Positions 18,288 through 27,278 of a stretch of DNA of 64,000 bases are shown piece by piece. The notes under the pieces were generated by a model that was not told the DNA's origin, searched no databases, and saw only the letters and a program-made list of their open reading frames with translations. Position numbers and translations under genes: made by a program. Origin of the DNA: a virus; IMG/VR virus record IMGVR_UViG_3300042516_002076, positions 1-64,000 of that record, one strand, 5' to 3'. Each line of letters begins with the position of its first letter. The stretch's first letter is position 1.

Positions 18288-19006
18288 GATATCAAACGAT
18301 AATCGTATCTGATTTACATTTGGGAACTAAAGATTCTAAAGCTGAGGAGTTTATAGAATTTATAGAAGCACACCCAACCGAACTACTAATCCTTAATGGT
18401 GATATCATAGATGGGTGGGCTTTGAATAGAGGAACAAAATGGAAAAAACCACATACAAAGGTTATTTCAAAATTATTACAATTATCAAACAAAACCAGAA
18501 TCATTTGGATAAGAGGTAATCATGACGAATTTATACAAGAGTTCATCGGAACACATTTGGGAGCAATTGAAATTAGAGAAGATTATAAGTTGGATATCGA
18601 TAATACTATGGAGAGTTACTATATTTTCCACGGAGATGTTATTGATGTTTTTATAACAAAATATAAATGGTTATCAAAGATAGGTTCAGTAGGATATGAT
18701 TTTGCACTTTGGTTAAATAGAATTTATAACACATATCGTAAATGGAGAAAACTACCTTACATTTCAATATCACAAAAGATTAAGGGTAGTGTTAAAGTAG
18801 CAACAAACTATGTAAACGATTTTGAAGTTACCGCATTGAGTATGGCTACTAAAAAAGGGTGTAATGGGGTGATTTGTGGCCACATTCACCAACCCGCGGA
18901 TAGAATGATTAATGGTAAACGATATCTCAATAGTGGAGATTGGGTAGAAAATATGAGTGCTATTTGTATAGATAATACCGGAAAGGTATATTTATATGAA
19001 AAGTAA
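18284..19006 (+). CDS. metallophosphoesterase, LpxH-like
   Basis: 240 residues starting at MRYQTI in the ATGA overlap. All metal-binding blocks are visible: DLHLG near 10, GDIIDGW near 40, RGNHDEF near 78, HGDVID near 116 and CGHIHQP near 197. Closest in pattern to UDP-2,3-diacylglucosamine hydrolase (LpxH), which cleaves the pyrophosphate in lipid A synthesis at the inner membrane. A broader phosphoesterase role cannot be excluded. Its pairing with a glycosyltransferase suggests action on lipid-linked sugars. Confidence 0.7.
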   Translation: MRYQTIIVSDLHLGTKDSKAEEFIEFIEAHPTELLILNGDIIDGWALNRGTKWKKPHTKVISKLLQLSNKTRIIWIRGNHDEFIQEFIGTHLGAIEIREDYKLDIDNTMESYYIFHGDVIDVFITKYKWLSKIGSVGYDFALWLNRIYNTYRKWRKLPYISISQKIKGSVKVATNYVNDFEVTALSMATKKGCNGVICGHIHQPADRMINGKRYLNSGDWVENMSAICIDNTGKVYLYEK

Positions 19007-19012
19007 TCATGT

Positions 19013-19735
19013 ATGAAAAAATTAAGCGTATTATTAAGTTTCTTTTTGTTAAGCAGTGTTGTGGGTGTTGCTCAAACAATAGGAAGCACTAAGACAGAAC
19101 AATTTAAAGCATCGTTTGAAACAAAGATTGATATTTCTCAATTCTTAGATTACGATGGTCCTCAAATTCCTATTCAAATTTTAAAGGCAGGTATATCTGA
19201 TGAGATGTATGAAATGTATCCTGAATTAAAAGAAAAGAGAGTAGGATTGGGTGTTGCAAATATCTCAATGGAATATTTAGAAAACCTTAATCGTTTCAAA
19301 TTCACCGAAGATAAAACGGAAATTAAGAATAGAATGGTTAAACAATTCCAAGCATCAGCAGCTGGAATTTCCGAAAACAAATTAGATGGTAGAGGAAAGA
19401 TTAGTTTAGCAGAATACTTTGTAACAATTGAATGTTATGATTATTCAGTATCAGAAGATGAGACTATAAACTTAAAAGATGGTATCAAAGATAATATGGT
19501 GACAAGAATAGGTTTACAAGTTAGATTTACAAATGCAGAAACAGGAGTGGTATTTGGTGCAAGTGGATTAGGAGAAGCAACTACCAATAGACAATTAACA
19601 CTATTATCAGATGCAACGATAGACCCAATCAAATTCAATCAATCAACTATTTCTATTGCAACAAAGAAAGCATTAGATATCGCTTGTGCAAGAATATTAG
19701 ATAGGATGATTAAAAAAGGAATATTTACAAAATAA
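19013..19735 (+). CDS. CsgG-like exported protein
   Basis: 240 residues with a signal peptide ending VVGVAQ. The sequence from about 80 (VGLGVANISMEYLENLNRF) through AEYFVTIECYDYSV near 138, RIGLQVRFTNAETGVVFGASG near 165 and the C-terminal helix KKALDIACARILDRM is the arrangement of CsgG-family proteins, which form curli export pores or related periplasmic assemblies. It has no lipobox Cys, which CsgG of E. coli has. Its company with exported proteins hints that it may help place them on the surface. Confidence 0.55.
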   Translation: MKKLSVLLSFFLLSSVVGVAQTIGSTKTEQFKASFETKIDISQFLDYDGPQIPIQILKAGISDEMYEMYPELKEKRVGLGVANISMEYLENLNRFKFTEDKTEIKNRMVKQFQASAAGISENKLDGRGKISLAEYFVTIECYDYSVSEDETINLKDGIKDNMVTRIGLQVRFTNAETGVVFGASGLGEATTNRQLTLLSDATIDPIKFNQSTISIATKKALDIACARILDRMIKKGIFTK

Positions 19736-19746
19736 AAATTTACAAA

Positions 19747-19854
19747 ATGGGAACAAAACCTAAAAAGAAAAGAGCAATGAGAAGTGTTAAATCTGGAATT
19801 AAGACAGCAGAACAAATTAAAAAGAATTTGGCAATTTTACAAAACTTAAAATAA
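19747..19854 (+). CDS. very small basic protein
   Basis: 35 residues (MGTKPKKKRAMRSVKS then GIKTAEQIKKNLAILQNLK) with a strongly basic N-terminal half and a helical end. It fits exactly between two genes: its stop shares one base with the next ATG. Not recognised. Confidence 0.4.
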   Translation: MGTKPKKKRAMRSVKSGIKTAEQIKKNLAILQNLK

Positions 19855-20156
19855 TGAGAAAGTTATTATTAGTATTATTACTGGGATTATTTAGTTGCAC
19901 ACCTGTAAGATATGTGTATGTTGACCAAAAAGATTCAGTTGTAAAAAAACAAAGAGTTGTATATGATGATTTGTATGTTCCATCACCATTCTTTTTTAAT
20001 TACGGATGGGGTGTTCCTTATTACAATCCAATCATTATACAAAGACAAAGACCTATTGTAATTCCACGTAGACCAATAGTACAACCAAATAGATGGGTTA
20101 GGCCTAATACTCCACAAAGAACTTTACCACCTAGAGTACCTAGAGTAAAAAGATAA
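19854..20156 (+). CDS. lipoprotein, proline- and arginine-rich
   Basis: 100 residues with lipobox LLGLFSC (Cys 15). The mature part is rich in Tyr, Pro and Arg (RPIVIPRRPIVQPNRW), with a strongly basic C-terminus (PPRVPRVKR). Not recognised. It overlaps the next start by one base and is likely coupled to the barrel protein. Confidence 0.55.
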   Translation: MRKLLLVLLLGLFSCTPVRYVYVDQKDSVVKKQRVVYDDLYVPSPFFFNYGWGVPYYNPIIIQRQRPIVIPRRPIVQPNRWVRPNTPQRTLPPRVPRVKR

Positions 20157-21631
20157 TGAAAAAATGGATATCAACATTACTAATAATTGTTATATCCCTA
20201 ACGGTATTTAAAGCCGAAGGACAAACTTATACCCAATCATTTATAGATAAGTGTACCGGTGAGAGAAAGGTTGCAACTACAACAATGATAAATGGTAGTG
20301 CAACAGTTTCTTTTTACAATGAGGTAAGAACATTCACACCATTAGAAGTTCAAACAGGACAATTACAACTTTGGATAAATCAAGTCTATCTTAGATATTC
20401 AACTGCAGCATGTCCTACAAATGTAGTAGTTCAACAAACGGTAACTAATGCGGTAGCACAAACGGCATCAAACGCGGCAAGTAGTGCAGCAAGTAATGCA
20501 GCATCTGCCGCAGCAAGTAGTGCAGCATCTACCGCTGCAAAACCACCTACTATAAATGTACCGCCACCACCACCACCTCCGGCGGCATCGGCACCTCCAC
20601 CACCGGCACCAACGGCATCGGCACCACCTCCGGCAAGTAGTAGTTCATCAAATCCTCCACCTGCAAGTGGTGGTTCTACACAAAGTGGGGGTAGTTCTTC
20701 ATCATCTTCGTCACAAAGTTCGGGCAGTTCATCTTCATCGGGAGAGAGTTCATCTAGCAGTAGTTCATCTTCATCCGAAAGTAAGACTGAAACTAAATCG
20801 GAAACAAAGAGTGAATCGAAATCAGAAAGTAAAAGTGAAGAGAAAAAATCGGAAAGTAAGAGTGAAGAAAAGAAAGAAGAGAAAAAATCTGAAGAGAAAA
20901 AAGAAGAAAAGAAAGAGGAAAAAAAGGAAGAAAAGAAGGAGGAAAAGAAAAAAGAAGAAAAGAAAAAAAGTGGTAACTTAAATCCAATGTTAGTATCATC
21001 GGATTACTCAGTTGTAGAAAGTGCAGATAGAAAGTTTGGTTCTATATTAGGATTGGGTTGGAGTAGAGCAAGTATGGCGGGTGATGAGATGTTCTCTGCA
21101 AACGCAATGATATGGTCTAATTTGAAACAATTTGCATTGGGTGGTGGTTATACTAAAATGGAATTTAATGAGGGTAAATTGGATGCAATACACTCTTACG
21201 GAGTAACTGGTGCATATTTGGATGGAAACTATATGGGATTGTTAGGATATACATGGATTAAACCACATCCTAAATACGGAACATATGGTTATAATGTGGG
21301 TATGGTAAATCTATTCTTAAAAAATGCAGAGAATAAATTTGATTATTCTATCATAACATCAGCTGTTGCATTTTGGACTAAACCTTATCAGTATTCAAAG
21401 AAACTTACAATATCACCACAAGTATTCATAATGTCATCTCCGTTATCCTATAATTCATCAACAGGTGGTACTACGGTAAATAGACATGCGGGATTCTTAA
21501 TGGGTTCATCTTTTGACTATAAATTGAGTAAAAGATTCGGATTCAGTTTTAACTACAAATTCAATGGTTCTACACAACCAAATACACCATTATTACATAT
21601 GTTTTTGGTGGGTTCTAGACTAATGTTATAG
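20156..21631 (+). CDS. outer-membrane barrel with low-complexity stalk
   Basis: 491 residues. Signal peptide ends KAEGQ. A short N-terminal domain is followed by an Ala/Ser repeat, a proline-rich stretch, a long serine tract, and a Lys/Glu tract (about residues 100-275). The C-terminal 215 residues form a barrel like that of 14593 (LTISPQVFIMS, then DYKLSKRFGFSFNYKFNG, ending HMFLVGSRLML). The low-complexity part could span peptidoglycan or extend from the surface; E/K-rich tracts can form single helices. Function unknown. Confidence 0.6.
   Translation: MKKWISTLLIIVISLTVFKAEGQTYTQSFIDKCTGERKVATTTMINGSATVSFYNEVRTFTPLEVQTGQLQLWINQVYLRYSTAACPTNVVVQQTVTNAVAQTASNAASSAASNAASAAASSAASTAAKPPTINVPPPPPPPAASAPPPPAPTASAPPPASSSSSNPPPASGGSTQSGGSSSSSSSQSSGSSSSSGESSSSSSSSSSESKTETKSETKSESKSESKSEEKKSESKSEEKKEEKKSEEKKEEKKEEKKEEKKEEKKKEEKKKSGNLNPMLVSSDYSVVESADRKFGSILGLGWSRASMAGDEMFSANAMIWSNLKQFALGGGYTKMEFNEGKLDAIHSYGVTGAYLDGNYMGLLGYTWIKPHPKYGTYGYNVGMVNLFLKNAENKFDYSIITSAVAFWTKPYQYSKKLTISPQVFIMSSPLSYNSSTGGTTVNRHAGFLMGSSFDYKLSKRFGFSFNYKFNGSTQPNTPLLHMFLVGSRLML
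20450..20975 (+). repeat. low-complexity coding tract
   Basis: Within the barrel gene, repeats of GCA-AGT-type, then CCA/CCT, then TCA/TCT, then GAA-AAG codons. Likely to vary in length between related phages by slippage. Confidence 0.6.
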
Positions 21632-21636
21632 ATTTT

Positions 21637-21667
21637 TTGGTAAATTAAGGGAATTGTCGTATATTAG
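21637..21667 (+). promoter_or_regulatory. promoter, leaderless transcript of PD-(D/E)XK gene
   Basis: TTG at 21637-21639, 20 bases, TATATTAG at 21660-21667; the ATG at 21673 is five bases further on. Confidence 0.65.
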
Positions 21668-21672
21668 AGTAT

Positions 21673-22545
21673 ATGGCAAAAGTAAGTTATTCACAATACA
21701 CAATGTGGGCAAATTGTCCACAACAATACAAGTTAGCATACATAGATAAACTAAGTGAATCTAAATCAAATATCAATATGGTATTTGGAACAGCTATGCA
21801 CGAAGTTTTACAACACTATCTTACTGTCTTTTACGGAGTAAGTAAAAAACAGGCTAATCAATTAGACCTTAAAGGTATGTTATTAGAGGCTCTTAAATCC
21901 AATTTTAAGAAGGAACAAGAGAAGTTTAGTGATGGTGAGGTAGTTTGTACTAAAGAGGAATTAGAGGAGTTCTATGGGGATGGTATTGAGATATTAAACT
22001 GGTTTGAAAAACATAGTGATAGATTGTTTTCAAAGAAAGGATGGGAATTGGTAGGAGTAGAAAAAGTGCTTAATCTAAAGGTAGCTGAAAATGTAAATTA
22101 TATGGGATTCATTGACGTTCTTTTGAAACATAAAGAAAGTGGTGAATACTATATTATAGATTTTAAGACTAGTGGTAGGGGTTGGACAAAGGATATGAAA
22201 AAAGATAAAACCAAAATCAACCAATTATTACTTTACAAATACTTTCTATCTATTCAGTATGGCATTGATATAGAAAAAATCAAAGTTGAATATCATATCA
22301 TCAAACGAAAGGTAAATAAAGATTTTGAATATCCTATTCCACATATATCAGCATTTATACCGGCACATGGAACTAATACTACATTGAAAGGCTATAAAGA
22401 ATTTATGCAGTTTGTAAATTCAGTATTCAACGAAGATGGTAGTTACAAATTAGATGGAGATTATACACCAAATCCAGGTGAAAAAAATAAGAATTGTAGA
22501 TGGTGTGAATTTAAGGATAGAAAATTGTGTTCTTTATTTCAATAA
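21673..22545 (+). CDS. PD-(D/E)XK nuclease, RecB/Cas4-like
   Basis: 290 residues. SYSQYTMWANCPQQYKLAY at the N-terminus and FGTAMHEVLQHYL near 37 are the start of the RecB-like nuclease fold; GFIDVLL near 145 gives the catalytic Asp and YIIDFKTSG near 160 the Asp-x-Lys pair. The C-terminal NCRWCEFKDRKLC with Cys at 10 provides three further cysteines that, with Cys 15 near the N-terminus, fit the iron-sulfur cluster of Cas4/AddB-type nucleases. Expected to be a 5'-3' or end-processing exonuclease in phage replication or recombination. No CRISPR array is present. Confidence 0.8.
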   Translation: MAKVSYSQYTMWANCPQQYKLAYIDKLSESKSNINMVFGTAMHEVLQHYLTVFYGVSKKQANQLDLKGMLLEALKSNFKKEQEKFSDGEVVCTKEELEEFYGDGIEILNWFEKHSDRLFSKKGWELVGVEKVLNLKVAENVNYMGFIDVLLKHKESGEYYIIDFKTSGRGWTKDMKKDKTKINQLLLYKYFLSIQYGIDIEKIKVEYHIIKRKVNKDFEYPIPHISAFIPAHGTNTTLKGYKEFMQFVNSVFNEDGSYKLDGDYTPNPGEKNKNCRWCEFKDRKLCSLFQ

Positions 22546-22586
22546 TTATATATTTATATACATATATAAAATTAAAAGGAAATATT

Positions 22587-22784
22587 ATGGCAGAAAAGAC
22601 ACAATTAACATCTGTAAAAATATTGACCGGTTTATACAAAGATTTCAAAGTATTTACAATTACTGATGGAATTACGTTACAAAAATTGGTTAATAGAAGT
22701 TTAGACCTCTATATGAATGATTTGGATTATAGAGATAGATTAACAAAATATTCAGAGTTACAAGTAAGTGGTTCACAATTTTAA
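22587..22784 (+). CDS. ribbon-helix-helix protein
   Basis: 65 residues starting at MAEKTQ, with AAAAGGA upstream. LTSVKILTGLYKDFKVF then GITLQKLVNRSLDLYMND matches the strand-helix-helix pattern of MetJ/Arc-like regulators. Probably a dimeric DNA-binding repressor; a candidate reader of the palindromes at 43-62 kb, though with no direct link. Confidence 0.55.
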   Translation: MAEKTQLTSVKILTGLYKDFKVFTITDGITLQKLVNRSLDLYMNDLDYRDRLTKYSELQVSGSQF

Positions 22785-22800
22785 GAAACAAAAATAAGTT

Positions 22801-24204
22801 ATGGCAAAAAAGAAAATCTTATTGTTAGCAGATGATTTAAGAATGACTAGTGGTATTGCAAATATGAGCAAACAATTAGTAATGGGTTCGTTAAATGAAT
22901 ACGATTGGGTACAAATTGGTGCAGCAGTTAAACATCCTGAAGAAGGAAAAATTTTAGATTTATGTGATGATGTTCGTAGTAGAACAGGAATTGAAGATGC
23001 GTATTTAAAAATATATCCATCTAGTGGTTATGGTACTCCTGAAAAGTTAAGAGAAGTAATGAATTTGGAAAATCCAGACGCTATCTTACACTTTACAGAT
23101 CCGAGATATTGGATTTGGTTATATGATATCGAACATGAAATCAGACAAACTACACCAATATTTTTCTACCACATTTGGGATGATATGCCAGACCCAAAAT
23201 ACAATAGAGATTATTACGAAAGTTGTGATTGGATTGGTACAATATCTAAACAAACATTTGGTATTACAAATAGAGTTTGGAGTTTAACTACAAAGGATAG
23301 ATGGAAACAACCTGCTGATTGGCAAGTAAGTTATGTACCACATGGTATTAATCCAGATGATTATAAACCAACAGAAGTACCAGCAGATTTTCGTAAACAA
23401 GTTTTAGGTGGTAAAGATTACGATTTTGTATTGTATTGGAGTAATAGAAATATTCGTAGAAAACAACCAATTGAAGTTATTTACGCATTCAAAGAATTTA
23501 TTTCTAAATTACCAAAAGAAAAAGCAGATAAATGTGTATTATTAATGCACACACAGCCAGTAGATGAAAATGGTACTGATTTACCTAAAGTGGTATTAGA
23601 TAACGCATCGGAATGTAATGTATTATTTGATACTGGTAGATGGAATGAAGAACAATTAAACTACCTTTATAACATAGCTGATGTAACACTTAATGTTGCA
23701 TCAAATGAAGGATTTGGTTTAGCAACAGCTGAATCAATTATGGCAGGTACACCTATTATTGTAAACGTAACAGGTGGTATGCAAGACCAATGTGGTTTCT
23801 TATTCCAAAATGATGAAGTGGGTGGAAATTGGGATTACACAAGACCATCGGATTATGTAAAATGGGGTTCACTACATGATTGGAGATTGTGGAAAGATAA
23901 ATTGAAGTGGGGAGATTGGGTAACTCCAGTATGGCCTACATCCCGTTCATTTACAGGTTCAGTTCCTACACCTTATATATTTGAAGACCATATTGATTAT
24001 GTTGAAGTAGCAGATTCAATTAAGTATTGGTATGATATGGGTATAGAGAAAAGAAAAGAAAAAGGTTTATTAGGTAGAGATTTTGCTTTAGGTGTGGGTG
24101 GATTGAGTGTTAAGAATATGTGTCAAACTCTAATTAATGGAATGAACACTGCATTCAAAAATTGGAAACCTAGAAAAAAATATGAATTATTCAAAATAAA
24201 ATAA
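22801..24204 (+). CDS. glycosyltransferase, GT-B fold (GT4-like)
   Basis: 467 residues. N-terminal ILLLADDLRMTSGIANMSKQL is the first Rossmann domain of GT4 enzymes; NEGFGLATAESIMAG near residue 300 is the conserved E-x7-E nucleotide-sugar motif; PHGIN near 180 is also typical. First of a run of transferases. A phage with this many might rebuild the host capsule or O-antigen, or decorate its own capsid or DNA. Confidence 0.8.
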   Translation: MAKKKILLLADDLRMTSGIANMSKQLVMGSLNEYDWVQIGAAVKHPEEGKILDLCDDVRSRTGIEDAYLKIYPSSGYGTPEKLREVMNLENPDAILHFTDPRYWIWLYDIEHEIRQTTPIFFYHIWDDMPDPKYNRDYYESCDWIGTISKQTFGITNRVWSLTTKDRWKQPADWQVSYVPHGINPDDYKPTEVPADFRKQVLGGKDYDFVLYWSNRNIRRKQPIEVIYAFKEFISKLPKEKADKCVLLMHTQPVDENGTDLPKVVLDNASECNVLFDTGRWNEEQLNYLYNIADVTLNVASNEGFGLATAESIMAGTPIIVNVTGGMQDQCGFLFQNDEVGGNWDYTRPSDYVKWGSLHDWRLWKDKLKWGDWVTPVWPTSRSFTGSVPTPYIFEDHIDYVEVADSIKYWYDMGIEKRKEKGLLGRDFALGVGGLSVKNMCQTLINGMNTAFKNWKPRKKYELFKIK

Positions 24205-24207
24205 GTT

Positions 24208-25482
24208 ATGGCAGAAATTAAAAAACCATTATTAGTATTTCAAGCACCGGTAGCAACAAGAAGTGGATATGGTGACCACGCTAGAGATTTAGTTAGAAGT
24301 TTGATAAAGTTGGATAAGTATGATATAAAGATTGTATCAACGAGATGGGGGTCTACACCAATGACAGGTTTAGATGGTAATAAAGAATCTGATAAAGAAA
24401 TTATAAGTAGAATAGGATTACCAATTGAAAGAGCACCGGATGTGTTTATACAAGTTACGGTGGCAAATGAGTTTCAACCAAAAGGAACATATAACATTGG
24501 AATCACAGCAGGAGTAGAAACGACAGTTGCACCTATTGATTTTATACATGGTTGTAATAGAATGGATTTGATTATTGTACCATCTGAATTTACAAAAGAT
24601 GTGTTACTTAAAACAGCTTATCAAGAAAAAGATAACAGAACAGGACAGGTAATTAATAACTTTAAAATTACAAAACCAATTGAAGTTTTATTTGAAGGAT
24701 TTAACAACGAAACATTTGGTGCCGATGCAGTTCCCTACATTGGTGAATTAGATAATATTAAAGAGGATTTTGCATTCTTAATTACAGGTCATTGGTTAGC
24801 AGGAGATTTAGGACATGATAGAAAAGATATAGGTATGACAATTAAATCTTTTTGCCACGCATTTAGAGGTGATAAAAAAGCACCGGCATTGGTTCTTAAA
24901 ACATCATCCGCAGGATTTGGGGTTAGAGATAGAGAAGCTATGGCAGGTAGAATCGAAGAACTTACACAAGAGTTTGGTAAAGATTGTCCTCCTATCTATT
25001 TACTACATGGTGAATTTACCGAAGATGAAATGCATGGTTTATACGAACATCCAAAAGTAAAAGCAATGGTATCGTTTACACATGGTGAAGGATTTGGTAG
25101 ACCACTTTTAGAATTTAGTTTGACGGGTAAGCCGGTGATTGCATCTAATTGGAGTGGTCAATTGGATTTCTTAAAAGAAGGTGCGGTATTATTGGATGGA
25201 GAATTAAAAGAAGTACATCCATCAGCACAAAATCAATTCTTACTTCAGGGTAGTAAATGGTTTTATGTGAATTATTCTAACGCAATTAATAAATTAAAAG
25301 ATATTTATAAGAACTACGATAAGTATAAAGTTGAATCTAAAAAATTGGGTAAGCATAATAACGAAAACTTTAGCTTAGAAAAAATGACTAAATTATTTGA
25401 TACAATATTAAACGAAAAAGTTCCAACAATAAAGCAATTTATACCATTAAATTTACCAACACTTAAGAAAGTAGATGACTAG
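24208..25482 (+). CDS. glycosyltransferase, GT-B fold (GT4-like)
   Basis: 424 residues. APVATRSGYGDHARDLVRSL starts the first Rossmann domain and THGEGFGRPLLEFSLTGKPVIA near 290 is the nucleotide-sugar site, with the two glutamates spaced by seven. Follows the previous GT4 gene by three bases. Acceptor and sugar unknown. Confidence 0.8.
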   Translation: MAEIKKPLLVFQAPVATRSGYGDHARDLVRSLIKLDKYDIKIVSTRWGSTPMTGLDGNKESDKEIISRIGLPIERAPDVFIQVTVANEFQPKGTYNIGITAGVETTVAPIDFIHGCNRMDLIIVPSEFTKDVLLKTAYQEKDNRTGQVINNFKITKPIEVLFEGFNNETFGADAVPYIGELDNIKEDFAFLITGHWLAGDLGHDRKDIGMTIKSFCHAFRGDKKAPALVLKTSSAGFGVRDREAMAGRIEELTQEFGKDCPPIYLLHGEFTEDEMHGLYEHPKVKAMVSFTHGEGFGRPLLEFSLTGKPVIASNWSGQLDFLKEGAVLLDGELKEVHPSAQNQFLLQGSKWFYVNYSNAINKLKDIYKNYDKYKVESKKLGKHNNENFSLEKMTKLFDTILNEKVPTIKQFIPLNLPTLKKVDD

Positions 25483-26020
25483 TAGTTTTTTTTATTATAA
25501 ACCATACTTTTACAAAGAAGTTAATATATCATATAATGATGTTAAGATAGGTGGTTTTTATAGAATATATAATTACAAATATGAGGATACCGGTAAAGCA
25601 AAAACCTATACTGAAGCAAAGACTCCTATTATTTTAGTGATAGGAAAAGATCCGAGAAAATTATTAGTACATTGTATAAAATTAAATAATCTACCATTTA
25701 GACGATTTTTAAAATTATATGAAGATATTCAAAATGAAGTTTATACTAAAGAGTTAATTTTAGAAATTGAAAAATATACGGAAGATGTTAAAGTAAAACA
25801 AAAATTAAAATATAGTAGGGGAGCTAAACCAATTATAATAGATAAAACAGGTAGAGCTTTTTATACAAAAAAAGTTACAAGAAATAAAGATTTAGAAAAA
25901 TACGATACATACAGAACATACAAACGGATGAATTTAAAAAACATTAAAGAATTATATTTGAATGTATCTAAATTAAAAAGTAGAATTGGTTTAAAAAACT
26001 TTAATGAAGAAAAAGATTAA
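25475..26020 (+). CDS. hypothetical protein in glycosyltransferase cluster
   Basis: 181 residues, start overlaps the previous gene by eight bases. The middle (YRIYNYKYEDTGKAKTY then ILVIGKDPRKLLVHCIKLNNLP) reads like a small beta-barrel of SH3 type; the C-terminal half is basic and helical. No signal peptide. Not recognised. Confidence 0.5.
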   Translation: MTSSFFYYKPYFYKEVNISYNDVKIGGFYRIYNYKYEDTGKAKTYTEAKTPIILVIGKDPRKLLVHCIKLNNLPFRRFLKLYEDIQNEVYTKELILEIEKYTEDVKVKQKLKYSRGAKPIIIDKTGRAFYTKKVTRNKDLEKYDTYRTYKRMNLKNIKELYLNVSKLKSRIGLKNFNEEKD

Positions 26021-26022
26021 TT

Positions 26023-26649
26023 ATGAAAATAAGTTACGCAGTTACGGTCGCAGATGAAATAAAGGAAATACAACAATTACTTCCGTTATTAATACAAAAT
26101 AAACAAAATACAGATGAAATTGTAGTTCAATACGATAACCAAAAAGTTACGGTTGAAGTTTTAGAATACCTAAATGATTTAGTGTATGATAAGAAAATAG
26201 ATAGATTAGTTGGATATCCATTAAATGGTGATTTTGGAACATATAAACAACATCTAAACCAAAATTGTCAAGGTGAATGGATATTTCAATTAGATGCAGA
26301 TGAACTATTAGAAGAACAATTAATTAGTAATTTAGGTACGATACTTAATGGTAATGATAGTATTGATATGTTCTTTATTCCAAGAATTAATATTGTAAAT
26401 GGTTTAACTGAAGCACATATCCAAAAATGGAAATGGCAAGTTAATGATAAAGGTTGGGTAAATTTTCCAGATGTACAAGGTAGATTATATAAAAATAAAC
26501 AATCTATTTTTTGGGCAGGAAAAGTACATGAACAATTACAAGGATTCGAAAGTTATACTATATTCCCACAAGATGAAATGTATTGTATCAAACACATTAA
26601 AGAAATAGAAAGACAAGAAAGGCAAAATAATTTCTATGAGCAATTATAA
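26023..26649 (+). CDS. glycosyltransferase family 2
   Basis: 208 residues. QLDADELLEE near 88 supplies the DxD metal/nucleotide site, and RLYKNKQSIFWAGKVHEQ near 155-172 is the helix after it seen in many GT2 enzymes. N-terminal MKISYAVTVADEIKEI is the start of the GT-A fold. Confidence 0.75.
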   Translation: MKISYAVTVADEIKEIQQLLPLLIQNKQNTDEIVVQYDNQKVTVEVLEYLNDLVYDKKIDRLVGYPLNGDFGTYKQHLNQNCQGEWIFQLDADELLEEQLISNLGTILNGNDSIDMFFIPRINIVNGLTEAHIQKWKWQVNDKGWVNFPDVQGRLYKNKQSIFWAGKVHEQLQGFESYTIFPQDEMYCIKHIKEIERQERQNNFYEQL

Positions 26650-27277
26650 AGAAGTTACAGTAGTTTGTACAAGTTGTAATAGACCAGATTTATTAGAGAA
26701 AACATTAGATAGTTTTCATACATATAACACCTATCAATGTGAGTCAATCAATGTAATAGATGATAGTGGTGTGGTTGGGTGTAATGACCATTTAAAAGAG
26801 AAATTCCCATCTGTAAATTTTTGGTACAATAAAATAAATTTAGGACAAGTTGCAAGTATTGATAAAATGTATGGGTATGTAGGTACTCCATATGTTTTTC
26901 ATATGGAAGAAGATTGGGAATTTTACAAAGAAGGATTTATAGAAGCATGTTTAGATGTAATTGATTTAGATGAGAAAATTATATGTGTATGGACAAGAGA
27001 CCCTAACGATACACCACATCCAACTATTGACCCTACCTATGATATAAATGGTAGAGGTGTTAGACGATTGGTGTGGGGATTTGATGGACATTGGCACGGA
27101 TTTACATTCAATCCATCTTTAAAGAAAATGAAAGATTGGGATGGATATGCAAAAATTGGTAGAGAATTAGAATTAAGTAAATATTATTATGAACAAGATT
27201 ATTTCGCTATGATATTCACCGAAGGATATTGTAAACACATTGGATGGAATAGACATGTAACTGATAAAGGAGAATAA
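26636..27277 (+). CDS. glycosyltransferase family 2
   Basis: 213 residues, overlapping the previous gene by fourteen bases. EVTVVCTSCNRPDLLEKTLDS starts the fold, INVIDDSG near 40 is the UDP-binding strand and HMEEDWEFYKEG near 90 is an acidic metal-site variant of DxD. Sugar unknown. Confidence 0.75.
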   Translation: MSNYKEVTVVCTSCNRPDLLEKTLDSFHTYNTYQCESINVIDDSGVVGCNDHLKEKFPSVNFWYNKINLGQVASIDKMYGYVGTPYVFHMEEDWEFYKEGFIEACLDVIDLDEKIICVWTRDPNDTPHPTIDPTYDINGRGVRRLVWGFDGHWHGFTFNPSLKKMKDWDGYAKIGRELELSKYYYEQDYFAMIFTEGYCKHIGWNRHVTDKGE

Positions 27278-27278
27278 A

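Noticed and set aside
20556-20981. His/Arg/Lys-rich frame of 141 residues
   Set aside because: Shadow of the low-complexity part of the barrel gene in another frame.
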